Assembly: GCA_900155495.1 (NCBI GenBank)
Contig: FTLJ01000137.1
Location: 1 to 29,599, forward strand
DNA: 29,599 nucleotides
From: Porogramme epimiltina
Lineage: Eukaryota; Basidiomycota; Agaricomycetes; Polyporales; Polyporaceae
Direction: 5' to 3'
Shown: positions 9,887 to 20,195 of the stretch, piece by piece
How positions within the stretch are numbered: position 1 is the first letter of the stretch
Layout of the letters: the number at the start of each line of letters is the position of its first letter
Program-made: the position numbers and the translations under genes
The notes under the pieces: generated by a model
What the model was told of the DNA's origin: nothing
The model's database searches: none
The model's input: the letters and a program-made list of their open reading frames with translations, nothing else

Positions 9887-10497
9887 GAGATAGTGAAGGG
9901 ATGGGTGGGGTGGCGTAGTGGTGAAGGATACGTTGAAATAGTAGAATGAAGTGGTAGCCTGAACCTAATTGAAACATCCAGTTGGGGAGCTAGTAAAGGG
10001 TGCTTAGGTTTGCGTGTGACAGCTTTGAACTAGCAGGAAGTCGCTGTGGAGTCGCTGGCGGACACCCTTCGTGTCCTTCGACTCGTGTAAGACTCCGCCG
10101 GCTTTTGGGAGACGACCCTTGCGCTGATCATTCAAAAAAGGAGCTTATCCACGATGATACACGGTATCGTATGCATGTCCCAGCCTCACCCATTCTGCTG
10201 GCCACGCGTCATTAACCGAGAAAAGAGTCGGCCGTCAGGGCCCAAAAGAAGGGCATGGCGGTGAGGTAGGAAAGGTATCAAGGAGATCAGAGGTGTGTGA
10301 TGGGTCGAAGTCCGGAGGATTCCCAGTAAAAGCGGAAGTAAAAATGTGCTTCCATGAGTATTCGTACATATAGAGTTAACCCGGTCTACAGAGGAACAAG
10401 ACATAAATAGTACGCGTAAATAGGTGGGAGATTCAATGTCCAATAGACATATCCCGAATATCCGAAGAATATGACACGGAGACGGGCCGGGATGCAT
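9887..10497. other. Convergent 3' region
   Basis: This separates the end of BTB-D (plus) from the end of the secreted cysteine-rich gene (minus), so it should hold only 3' UTRs and terminators. Short open frames on both strands show no domain. I see no repeat or RNA gene. Confidence 0.6.
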
Positions 10498-11242
10498 TTA
10501 GGAGCTGCATTCGAAGTATTCGCCTGGGATGGCAAGAGAGCAACCCAGGTTCGCTATCGAGAATAGGTCAGCAATCGAAGTATCACAACTATGCACAACG
10601 GGACGCCACTCACCCTTGTCCGTAGGGCAGTCCCGTTCATCCTTGCAGCATCTGATGCATGCACGCGCAGCGTTAGGCTCGACAAGCTGGACGTAGTGAT
10701 TGTACCCAAGGCAGGCGCTGCCCGTGGGGTTGCCAGAGGACGAGTACTGTCCACCGTCGTCGCTTGGGTTGAGACGGCTGAGCTTCTCGGGGCGGATGCA
10801 GCCGGTGACTGGGGCATATGCACTCGTCTCAGCTGGGCAGGATCCAATACAGAGGACGTAGGACTCACGCTGAACATAATCGGCGCCGTTGGTACCGTTT
10901 CCTCTTTCGAGATTCACGTTCGTCCAGAAATCCGGCGGGAGCTGACCCTGCATTTGGGGGTTGCAGCGGTGGCCTTGGGAACAGTATGTCTTAGTACGTC
11001 CGAGGCGCTCAGATTCAACGATGTTGGTGTGGGGATCCATGGGCATAATCATGCTTGGCTGCGCGTGAGTGTGTGTACAAAGAGTATGATAAACGGAAAG
11101 CATACCAGAAATTGTCTTGATCAGTGACCCAGACCATGTTGTTAGGCGAAGGGATCGTAGAGGGAGGGCATTCACCAGAGGGAGTGGCGGAGGCCGCGAG
11201 GGCAAGAGCGGAAATGACGAGGAGAGTGTGAAACATGGTCAT
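10498..11242 (-). CDS. Secreted cysteine-rich protein (12 Cys)
   Basis: Four exons on the minus strand: 11242-11106, 11053-10869, 10808-10614 and 10553-10498. The introns are 52, 60 and 60 bp. The product is 190 residues. It begins MTMFHTLLVISALALAASA, a signal peptide; the second Met could also start it. Intron 1 must end at AAG rather than the nearer CAG, because only AAG keeps the frame and gives the NFWCMIMP block followed by PHTNI. Later blocks are QGQLPPDFW, YVQLTGCIRP, RLNPSDDGGQY, CLGYNHYV and the cluster ACIRCC, ending GEYFECSS. The mature protein has 12 cysteines, an even number that fits disulfide bonding outside the cell. I recall related uncharacterised basidiomycete proteins with the WxDNFWC and LTGCI blocks. 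I know of no enzyme signature. A TATA box sits about 75 bp upstream. Confidence 0.85.
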
Positions 11243-11315
11243 GCTGAAGCTGGAGTGGGTGATATCAGGCCTGGGGTGTCGAGCTGTTTGAACGAATTCG
11301 AGTTTCCGCAAGGGC

Positions 11316-11322
11316 TTTTATA
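11316..11322 (-). promoter_or_regulatory. TATA box of the secreted cysteine-rich gene
   Basis: TATAAAA on the minus strand, 74 bp before the ATG at 11242. This is a near-ideal spacing for a short 5' leader and suggests a well-expressed or inducible gene. Confidence 0.65.
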
Positions 11323-11687
11323 CGCAACCGACTACCCATCTTCGCTGCAGACGAAGGCGAAATTCTGCTATGCCTGTTATTGGAAAATGTGGCTCAATGT
11401 GAGGTGGTTGAGGGATAGAAACGAAGGTTAGGGGAACGTTTCGACCCGACTAGGAGGCGATGCCATTGACTCGGAGAAAAATACTCTTCTCATTGGATCG
11501 AGCACAGAATCGAGAGCGGCGGTGCACCTCCTAATATCATCTTACACTCGCTCCCGTATGTGCCACATAATAGTCAGGGCTGTGAACGGGGTGGAATGAG
11601 AAGGCGTAGGTCGAAATGAGTGGGAGGACGGAAGATCAACCGTCATGGATAAGCGCCTGGCGTCTAGTCCCCAAAGGAGTAAGTCGG

Positions 11688-11697
11688 ATGACGTCAT
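11688..11697. promoter_or_regulatory. CRE-like palindrome ATGACGTCAT
   Basis: A second perfect ATGACGTCAT, about 450 bp upstream of the secreted cysteine-rich gene. In fungi such sites bind Atf1-type bZIP factors in stress signalling; use here is inferred. Confidence 0.45.
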
Positions 11698-11860
11698 AAC
11701 ATCGCAAAACCCACAAACCCAAATAAGAACTTGTTCTTCATAATGTTGACATACATGACCAGTTTTGTATCCGCGAATTATCGGCTCGAGATATCGCCCG
11801 CGTACCACCCTTGACCGGCGGAGCGTCATGATCCGGCGTACGACTCGACTCGGGCGGCCC

Positions 11861-11879
11861 GGGGCCGGGGCCGGGCGGG
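11861..11879 (+). other. G-quadruplex motif
   Basis: Four G-runs (GGGG, GGGG, GGG, GGG) separated by CC, CC and C meet the usual G3+N1-7 rule on the plus strand. A fifth run lies at 11852-11854. The complementary C-runs could let the strand form hairpins instead. Confidence 0.5.
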
Positions 11880-11985
11880 CTTCACTAGCTGAAGCTCGGA
11901 GAACAGGGGTCTCAAACGCGGTGCGAGTCTCCCATCGCCACCTCCTGGTACTGGTACTCTGGTACCTGCTACAGACCGGCCGTGT

Positions 11986-12005
11986 TTTCAGCTTGCAAGC
12001 TGAAA
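11986..12005. repeat. Perfect 20-bp palindrome
   Basis: TTTCAGCTTG is followed directly by its reverse complement CAAGCTGAAA with no spacer. A dimeric regulator could bind it, or it could extrude as a cruciform; no neighbour gene decides between these. Confidence 0.6.
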
Positions 12006-12026
12006 GGTCCTGGAACTCGTAAGCGG

Positions 12027-12041
12027 GGGGCCGTAGGCCCC
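12027..12041. repeat. GC-rich hairpin
   Basis: GGGGCC, loop GTA, GGCCCC: a perfect 6-bp stem with a 3-base loop. No T-run follows it, so a terminator role is not supported. Confidence 0.45.
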
Positions 12042-12865
12042 GAGCCGATGTCATGAGGTCAGGGATCGAATCGAGAGAACCGCCTTGAGTTTGCCAGCAT
12101 TCCCAGCAGGAAGTGCGACCCCGCTATGCCCGATGAAGAAGGGGCTAAGTATGCTTCGCGGCGCATGATGGGTACGCTTTACTTCTGTGGAAGGAGCAGT
12201 TGCGGAAGCCTGGAGCTAGCACACATGTGAGGGTTGCGACTACTTATAGACTCAATCTCGAAGAGACCTGGCACCGTCCATCCGTGTTATAGCTCGCCGG
12301 ATCTCTGGCAGAACGACCTCGCCGCAACTGTTGAAAGCTCCGTACAGGGTACGAGATGATCTAACTTGGGTCATTTGTAAGCACTAATCCAAGCTGCTGT
12401 ATGCGCCGCCGTCCAACTCGGCGGAGAAGCAGCGCCGGCTCGGGCGGACATTGGTCCCCACGGCGCTCCGGCCGTGAGCGAAAGAGAGCCCTCGAACGGC
12501 AGACGGGCCTAGACGGAGATGATCTTCCAACTTAGACACGGCGGCGTCCCGCACACGCTCGAGAGCGGCGCCGCATGCGCCGCCGCGACGGGAATGCGCT
12601 GCGCTGCCGGCATGGGAAGCGGCCGCGCCGCAGTTCAGGACACCGGTGGGAGCGTCGAAGTGTCTGGGTGCAGTAGTCCACGCGCACGGCGAGCACGGGA
12701 GGTCACCGGAGCCCAAACGGGAGATCGTTAATGGTTGGTACACTAGTAATACAGGTACACGAAGTCGTAGGCGTAGCATTAATCGTAACGAGCGCCGCAC
12801 AAGAGAGCAGCCAGGGAAAGCGGGAGAGCGGGGGTAGAGGGTGAGAGGGGGGGCGAAGGCGGCGC

Positions 12866-14795
12866 TCACGCGGACGCCTTCTCGTCGACGACCTTGTGCT
12901 CGTCGTGCTGCAGTGGAGAGAGTCCTGTCAGTGGCGGCGCTCGCACGGAGGGAACAAAGGGAGCGCACCTTGACGTCCTCGAGCGTCTTCTTGCCGACGT
13001 GGCGCTTGATCGCCCACGCGGTGAACGTGTGGCCCTGGGCGAACACCTCCTCGATCTCCTCGAGCGTCCGTCCGGCCGTCTCGGGGAACATGAAGAAGAT
13101 GTGCACGAACGCGGCAAAGTTGAACGTGCCGAAGATGAAGTATGTCTTCCACGCGATGTTCGAGAGCCCGGGGGGCACCGCCCACGCGAGCGCAAAGTTG
13201 AACACCCAGTTCGCGGCGGTGGACACCGAGACCGCTTTGGCGCGTACGCGCATCGGGAAGATCTCCGCCGGGTACGTCCACGAGACGGGGCCCATCGTGA
13301 TGGCGAACGAGCAGACGAAGAAGTATGAGAAGACGATGATGGCCTTGGTGATGCCGTCGTGGTCCGTGATCACCCAGACGCGGGATCCGTCGACCTCGCC
13401 CCACGCGCCATAGCGGCCCTGGAGGCCACCGACGAGGAAGAGCCAGAAGCCCATGAGGAGCGTGCCGGCGAGAAGCATCGGGCGGCGACCCCACTTGTCA
13501 ATGTAAAGGATGGCGGGGACGGTGAGCGCGACGTTGAGCACGTATTGGACCGCGTCGGCGATGAGGTTGCCGCGGCGACCGGTGAGACCTGCGCCCTGGA
13601 AGACGTAGATAATGTAGTACCTGAAGGCAAGTCAGCGCGCGCGGCAAGTATGAACCGAAGAGATGCGCACATCATGATGTTCATGCCGGAGAGCTGCGAC
13701 CACATCTGGAGCGAAGCACCGAGAGTGACACGGCGGAAAATGCCGGGCTTGAAGAGGTCGAGGTAGGACTTGGCACCCTCCTTGCGCTCGTACTCGACCT
13801 GGTCGACGATCTCGGCGAACTCGAGCTGGACAAGCTCGTTGTTCGGGTCGCCCTTGCCGTGGAGGTCGGCGAGAATCTCGAGCGCCTCCTCGTTGCGGCC
13901 GTGATCGATGAGCCAACGGGGCGATTCGGGGAAGACGAGCATGCCGATGGAGAGGATGATGGCAGGAATCATCTGGAGACCCCAGGGGATGCGGAAAGAC
14001 GCGGTGCCGTTGATGTAGGAGCAGCCGAACTGGACGAAGTACTGGAGCAGGATACCCCAGGTGATAGACCACTGCTGCATGGCGACAAGACGGCCACGGA
14101 TGCGGGGCTCGGTGATCTCTGACTGGTAGAGGGGGACGATGGCGGAGGCGATGCCGACGGAAATACCGGAAACGATGCGGCCGACGACGAGCATGCCGCG
14201 GTCCTGGACAACGAGTTAGCGGACGGTGAATAAGATATGACGTCGAGGGGGCGGGGGTACAGATCAGCCGATGAGGTCTATCGGACGCGATCTTCCCCAG
14301 AGCGGGGTCGTGCGGGGTATAGACGCCGGGGACGGAGACGGTGAAGAGATACTCACGACGGAGGCACACTGGAGGATGCTGCCGATGACCCAGATCCAGC
14401 CGGAAATGATGATGGTCCACTTGCGGCCGATGAGGTCAGCCAGCTTGGAGACGGCGAGGGCACCGACGAAGGAGCCGGCGGGCATGGCGGCGACGATGGC
14501 GCCCTGTGCGTTGGCGCCGGGGTTACCGAAGGTGGTCTTGTAGGCGTTGTTGGAGAGGACGCCGGACATGGACGAGATGTCCAGACCGAAGAGGCCGCCG
14601 CCGATACATGCGAACGAGCCGACGATGTACTGTGGGCGAGGGTAAGTAGCGGTCAGGGACGGGGGCGTGGTGGCGGTGGCAGGTGCCAAGCGGGACGTAC
14701 GGGGTTAGACGCGATCGCGGCGCTGTACTGCAAGGCACGCGAGGTTAGTCCGGGCGTTGAGTAGAAGGAAGGGCGGGACGCACTCCTTTGCCCAT
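12866..14795 (-). CDS. MFS sugar transporter (sugar-porter family)
   Basis: Six exons on the minus strand: 14795-14784, 14727-14701, 14629-14357, 14203-13671, 13620-12969 and 12907-12866, giving 512 residues. The first two coding exons are tiny (12 and 27 nt): MGKG, then YSAAIASNP. Intron 3 is long for this window (153 bp). It is a plasma-membrane-type sugar:proton symporter by family. Visible signatures are GGGLFGLDISSMSG in helix 1, GRKWTII (loop 2-3), GRIVSGISVG, PESPRWLIDHGR (about 196-205), WSQLSGMNIMMYY in helix 7, DKWGRRPMLLAG, TYPAEIFPMRVR and PETAGRTLEEIEEVF (about 461-475). All are classic sugar-porter motifs and length fits 12 helices. It resembles fungal hexose/quinate-like porters; the exact sugar cannot be read from sequence. 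A TATA box and CreA-like sites lie just upstream. Confidence 0.93.
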
Positions 14796-16412
14796 TTTGC
14801 TGAGGGAGCAGGTGGATGGGAAGAAGCACGAAGCAAAGTCCACGGCCGGCGCAGAGAGAACGCGGGGTGGGGGACTTTATAGAACGCGCCAGAAGCGGGC
14901 GCGGTGGGCGGGCCGGCGAAAGAGAGGTCAGGCGACCTGGGCAACACCAGGCACGGACGCGGGGCCGAAGGCGAGACGAGGACGTCCTCCAGTTCTCCCC
15001 CAGCCGGCCTGATCGCTTGATGCACATGGAGCCCATCACCCAACGCGCCCGTCATGCGCCCGCGACCTCACGCGGTCTTCCGCGGCACGCAGGATGCGCA
15101 AGGTCACCAGACTCCGCCGCGCACCCAAACAGGCATCCGCGCTCGGCGGCCAGTCCGCGACAAACCTCCACGGTCGAGTCCACGCCCGAGTCCACGCCCC
15201 CTCGCATCCGCGATGGCTGGAAGACGGGCGACGATGGCGCAGACCCGACGCCCGCGCTGGCGCCACCGGCGGTCCCATGACCTCGGCCGCATCGAGCGCC
15301 CGACTCGGTTGAGGGAACCACCCTGCCGCCGCGCACTCCTCCCGGTGGCACGCAGCTTGGGAATGTTTGCCCGTTCGGACTGCGGCTCCGAATGGGCAAC
15401 ATACCCCGCCGCGACACGCCGCCTGCTAACCCCAAACAAACGCGCCCTCTGACACAACTCTCGTCAAATTGGTCAGGAACATACCCCGTCCCGTCCTGCC
15501 CGGTCCCCCGTCGTCAACATTCTCCCATGTCATCAACGCACGCAACTCACCGCCACTTCACACATTTGCGTCATCATTCTCCAGCACGGACGTTACACAG
15601 CGCCCATGCCAGGGCCGATCGGGTCCACCGAAAGCCAATCTTTCCCTCTTATCGTACAGATCTTCCTCGTCCCTCCTCGTCCACTAGAAGCGTTATTTTA
15701 TGCCGAGGCCGTCAACCCCTCCTCGAGCAGGGGCTCCAGCTTGCTGGGCCGTCTCGTGATGCATTCGCTCCACTGCCTGGGACATCCGAGTGCCTCACGA
15801 ATGGCGTGTACTTGTAATCCTAAATCCTATATACCACGTACGACCTGTCGGATCAGCGATGCAAACGGGACAGTGTAGCAGGCGTACCTACTGCGATCTC
15901 CTCAGAGAATTGAGAGCCGAGTACGCGCGACCGGACTCTTTGACCGTGCACGAGACCGTTCGCGGCGATGAGCGCGAAGCCCGACCCGCCCAGACTGCCT
16001 CTCTGCTCTGCCGCCAAGCGCCCTATATCGGGCCAACCTCCCGACCATCTCGCACGCCGGCGAAACGACTCACAACAAAGCGCTTCTTCAGAAGACGGTC
16101 GCCGCAAACAAATCGGGCCACGAAGAACGGATAACCACAGCTGAAAGCGAGGTGGCGGTCAGGCCCCGACAGAGAGAGAGAAGACAACAAAAGCGGCGGG
16201 GACAAGGCGCGAAGGGCGAGCCAGCCACCAGAACAAACACCGCCAAACAAAGGATCAGTCAGATCACCCGGGGCGCAGACGACCTCAACATCGACAGCGA
16301 CGACCACTTCCCTCCCGACGACCACGCCTAATTTCACGACCATCTCCTCCTCCGCCTCCTCTACGCGCACATCACACCCTAGGCGCATCCCGAAAGAGCC
16401 ACTCCGCCCACC
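14796..16412. other. Divergent promoter region
   Basis: This lies between the sugar transporter (minus) and the MUB1-like gene (plus). Apart from the TATA/CreA-like site near 14870 I see no gene, RNA or repeat. Overlapping open frames at 15036-15457 on both strands are chance frames: no domains, no plausible exon structure. Confidence 0.6.
14862..14881 (-). promoter_or_regulatory. TATA box with adjoining CreA/Mig1-like GC boxes
   Basis: TATAAAG reads on the minus strand at 14881-14875, about 80 bp before the transporter ATG. Beside it, GCGGGG (14862-14867) and GTGGGG (14867-14872) fit the SYGGRG consensus of CreA-type carbon repressors. Carbon regulation would suit a sugar transporter, but short GC boxes are common in GC-rich DNA. 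Confidence 0.45.
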
Positions 16413-19400
16413 ATGCGCGAGTCCAACTTCGCGTTCCCCGCCCAGAACAGGGCTTGCGTCTGCATCTCCTCCCAACTCTACGACCGACGAGGTATGTCCA
16501 ATCCCTTCTTGTGCACAGGATCGCACCCAAACACGCCCGCGCCGCCCAGCACTCGACACCAACTCTTCCCTCCCACTCTTCAACTCCCTCACGCACCTCG
16601 TCTACCTCACCTCAACATCGCCCCGCATACGCGAGATTATGACCATGGACGGCGGCCTCGAACGTCTCGTCCGCATCCTCCGCGATTTTTGCACCTCCCC
16701 GCCCCCGCCCGAAAACCCCATCACATTCTACGGCCTCTCCCCGCCAGGCACCCACCCGCCCAAGCTCGCCCCGACCCTCCTCCCCAAGACGTACGACAAG
16801 CACGCGGCGTACCGCTTCTCCCTCGCATTCCAGTGCATCGTCAACATCGGTGTCCGCGGCTCAGAGCCCATCCGCAGCCGCGTCGTCCAGGCCGGCGCGC
16901 TCGACGTCGTCGGCTGCATCCTCGAGGCCTGGCTCGCGAGCAGGGGCTTCGCCATCGGCCCGACCCTCACCGCCAACGGCATGCCGCGCGAGACCAGGGA
17001 GCAGCGCCAGGCGAGGCGCCAGCAGCAGGCAGAGCTCCGCCAGCGCGAGCAGGCCACCGCGATTTCGATGGCGCTCAACCGCGAGATCGCCGCCCGCCCC
17101 GCCGAGGCCGCTGCACGCGAGGTGAGTCCGTGCTTCTTCTTGGGAGGGGAGGGCGTGTACGACGCGTGGCCGCGGACAGTCGCTGATTGCGGGCCTCCCT
17201 GGGTGCAGGAACCGATGCAAACGGAACAGTCCACGCCCAGCGGTTCTCGAGCACAGGACACTGATACGTCGGCTGATACCTCCACCAACGCGACCCCGAA
17301 CGGCTCCAACACCCCCACTGGCTCCGTCGTCGTCCCTGGCAGAGACCGTAGTGGGACCATCATCGCGCGACCCGTGTGGGACCAACCAACGGTGACCGCG
17401 CGGCGGACGCACCGATCTCGGCTCGCCGTGCCTGACGCTTCCGCGGGGCCGTCAACTTCGACGTCTGCTGCGAATTCGAGGCCCGAGACCGAGACGGAAG
17501 ACGACGGGGACGTCGACATGGACACGAGCCGCGACGACGGCGCGCCCTCACCTTCGCCGGAACGCCAACAGCACACGGACACGGGCACGATTCGCGCGAC
17601 GCACTCGCGGCGCGCGGTGGGCATCGTCTCGGACGCGGCTGCACCTGCAACTGTCGGCGCGCCCGGGATCGACCTCCCCTCTGACGCGCACATCATCATC
17701 AACGATGAGGGCGTCGTGCCTGGCGTCGGCGTTGAGGATGGTATCGTATCGCTCGAGACCAATGACGACTTCGCGATGGGCGCGCCCCCAGGGGCTCCTG
17801 GTGCGCTCGACGGCCCTCCCCCCACCACCCTCACGGTCGCTGACGGACACGCAGGCGCTGGCGAGCGCACCCCCCGTGCGGGCCCGACGAACCTTCCCAT
17901 GACAGCGCCCCGACCTGGGGCAGGCACGTTCTTGACCCCGAACGCGGCCGTCGACGTTGCGGCGGCGCGCGCGGACGGGGGGACACCAGCACGACAGAAT
18001 ACGATCCGGGCGGGAGACATGAGGAACGCGAACCAGGCCACGGGCGGGGGGCACCATCACCATCACCACCACCGCGAGATCGACATGGGGCCGTACCGCG
18101 ACGAGGACGTGCTGCTGAGCCTGCAGTTGCTGGCGTACCTTAGCAAGTACCCGCATTGCCGGCAGGCCTTCTACAAGCCCCGCACGAGCTTCCACCCCGC
18201 GACGGCACAGCTCATGAGCGAAGCGCGAGCCGGACCGTCGTCGGCGTCTTCCTCGGGCTCATCCAGTCGCGCGAACGCGGGGTCAGGAAGCTCGAGCGCG
18301 GGCTCGGCGGCCGTGGGGAGGGACGTGAACGCGTTTGTGAAGGCGTTCAACAGCGCGACGGGGCGCGGGAAGGAGAAGGAGCGCGCGTCGTCGGCGGGCG
18401 CGTCGGCTGCGTCAGCGGGCGCGGGCGCGGGTTCGAGCTCCGCCGCAGCGGCGGCGGGGGCGAGCGGCGGGAGCCCGAGGCAGACGAACGTGTTCGCGCT
18501 CGTAGAGCGGTTTACGTATCGCCATAGCTCGTCGGAGCTCGAGTCGCCGAACCCGCCCCCGAGCCTGCCGCATGAGATCCAGTATTGGGCGGGGGTGATT
18601 ATGCGGAACGCGTGCAGGAAGGACGACAGTAGAGGCGGGATCCGGCAGTGCGCGAATAGTGAGTTCCTTGTGGCGTTTTCTTTGTCGCGCGGGCCCCTGA
18701 CATCCGGATACAGTGCTCTGTGGGAAGTGGGAGCGGTTCCCGCGCGAGTTCGCCAAGTGCCGACGGTGCAGGAAGGCCAAGTACTGCGGAAAGGAGTGCC
18801 AGAGTACGGCGTGGAGCGAGGGTCACCGGTTCTGGTGTAGCGCCAAGGACCCAGAGGAGGACGGTGATCACCACCATCACCACCACACCGCTGGTGAGAG
18901 CTCGCGGTCTGGAGGGAACGCGTCGGCGACTGCGGGGACAACAGGCGGCACTGGGGGAGGAGGGTCGGGAGGGTCGGGGAGCACGGCGGCGCGGGCGGAG
19001 AGGAGGGAGGCGAGGGAGCGCGCAAGGATGGCGGCGGAGGTGCGGCAGGCGGCGCAAGAGGCGGCTTCAGTGCGCACGGCGAGCCAGGGCACGGTGCGTG
19101 GCAATGCGCCGACCGCTGCTCCGGCCACGACCGTTGCGGGCACGCAGACGATTCGCCCTTCGGTGCCCAGGCCTGTTGGACAGACGGCGGTGCCCGCTTC
19201 CATTCCGGGGTCGTACGAGGCCGCATTGCGGCTGACACGCAGTCAGTTTTCGACGACGCTCGCGGCAGCAGGGGGCGGGGGAGGGGAGGGGACGTGGCCG
19301 TTCAGGACGGACACCACCGGGCAGACAGGAAACTCGACTACGACGACGACAACAACGCCGTCGTGGGCCAGAGACGGAGGGGGGCCAACGCTGCGCGACC

Positions 19401-19552
19401 TCATGGGTGCGCTGGGGGTTCCGACGACAGATGGGCCGCAGCGGATGCTGACAAGACAGCTGACGACGGGACCGGAGGCACGGAGCTCGAGCGAGGGGGC
19501 GGGGCCGTCGCGGAGCGGGGCGAGCGAGGATGTGGACATGGCGGTGGACTGA
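16413..19552 (+). CDS. MUB1: MYND-finger protein, MUB1/SamB family
   Basis: Four exons: 16413-16491, 16550-17121, 17209-18658 and 18714-19552, giving 979 residues. Introns are 58, 87 and 55 bp. In yeast, Mub1 works with the Ubr2 ubiquitin ligase to destroy the proteasome regulator Rpn4; Aspergillus SamB affects hyphal growth and septation. The N-terminus matches the family: MRESNFAFP, ACVCISSQLYDRRALDTNS, a TSTSPRIREIMTMDGGLERL block and AYRFSLAFQCIVNIGVRGSE, likely an armadillo-like fold (about 1-190). A long disordered Ser/Ala/Pro/Gly-rich part follows. The MYND zinc finger has C698-x4-C703, C716-x2-C719, C725-x3-C729 and H738-x3-C742, with the family-typical FAKCRRCRKAKYC. It is much longer than yeast Mub1 because of low-complexity inserts, including His7 (499-505) and His6 (753-758). 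Intron 2 is in frame and stop-free. Confidence 0.93.
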
Positions 19553-20195
19553 GGATGCTGCGGCGGCGTCCGTCCTGTCTCTGGACGGTTTGGATCCGTC
19601 GCAGCTGGACGCTCACGTTTTGTTGGCGTAGGCCACGTATTAGGTCGACACTCTCGTTAAGTACGTATTCATATTTCCGCGCATCTTCCAGCACGCCTCC
19701 CACCTGCATACCGCCTCGCATCACGCACCGCGCGCCGCCTCGGCGCGAAGTTACCCTACTTAATAGACGTCAGGTTACGCCGTTCTTTGTAGCATGCGCA
19801 TCGTTTCGTGTTCTGTGGTACATACTTGGTCGGATCGTACGCACATTCACCCTCACCGCCGTCGAACTGGGTCCGACACGCCACGTGCTCACATATTGCA
19901 ATGTAGTCTATAGCCACAACACGCACAACCTATACCGAATACGATATTCCTTTCGCTCACACCTCGCGCGGGTTCACAGGAACCTCGAGGCCTGCACGCT
20001 GCCCAGCGCGTCGGTTATAGACACCCGACCCGGCGTTCTCGACGATTCTGGGGATTTGTTTGGTCCGGCCAAACAAAGCGTCACAAAAAAGTCGGAGGCC
20101 GGTCATCGGGCGCTTAGGTACTCTGACGTGCACGTACTCTCACCCTCTCCCCACCTCGTTCTTGTCTTCCCTTCTCCCCCTCCTCGTTAACATTA
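19553..20195. other. MUB1 3' region and Hsp10 promoter
   Basis: The right half holds the Hsp10 promoter: a heat-shock-element match at 20035-20049 and a long CT-rich stretch at about 20130-20185 ending just before the ATG. No other gene is seen. Confidence 0.6.
20035..20049 (+). promoter_or_regulatory. Heat shock element upstream of Hsp10
   Basis: Three adjacent 5-bp units read gTTCt, cGACg, aTTCt. They fit nTTCn-nGAAn-nTTCn with one mismatch (GAC for GAA) in exact register, about 150 bp before the ATG. Chaperonin genes are standard Hsf1 targets, so the match is credible. Confidence 0.6.

Larger units (their letters stand above)
11243..12865. other. Intergenic region with unusual DNA structure motifs
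   Basis: It holds the promoter of the secreted gene (to about 11700) and the 3' side of the sugar transporter. I find no convincing gene. The minus-strand open frame at 11542-12054 has no domain. From 12384 to 12968 the transporter frame stays open on the minus strand past its real stop. A CRE palindrome, a G-quadruplex motif, a 20-bp palindrome and a GC hairpin are listed separately. Confidence 0.55.

Noticed and set aside
12027..12041. Hairpin as a Helitron 3' end
   Set aside because: Helitron ends need a hairpin shortly before CTRR and a matching 5' end; neither is present.
11542..12054. 170-codon minus-strand open frame
   Set aside because: No domain or splice structure; it spans the G-quadruplex and palindrome region and the promoter side of the secreted gene.
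12384..13541. 385-codon single frame as the transporter 3' half
   Set aside because: The normal GTGCGC...TGCAG intron at 12968-12908 gives a short, family-like tail ending at 12866, so the long extension is not the main product.
14264..14689. Transporter start at ATG 14689
   Set aside because: The residues before YIVGSF would come from intron 2 sequence. The two micro-exons give a better N-terminus starting at 14795.
16639..18840. 733-codon single open frame as a separate gene
   Set aside because: It is an inner part of the MUB1-like gene: it starts at an internal Met and runs through intron 2 (in frame) and intron 3 (out of the MYND frame).
19294..20190. 298-codon plus-strand open frame
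   Set aside because: It is a shadow of the MUB1 last exon in another frame continuing into the Hsp10 promoter; no domain.
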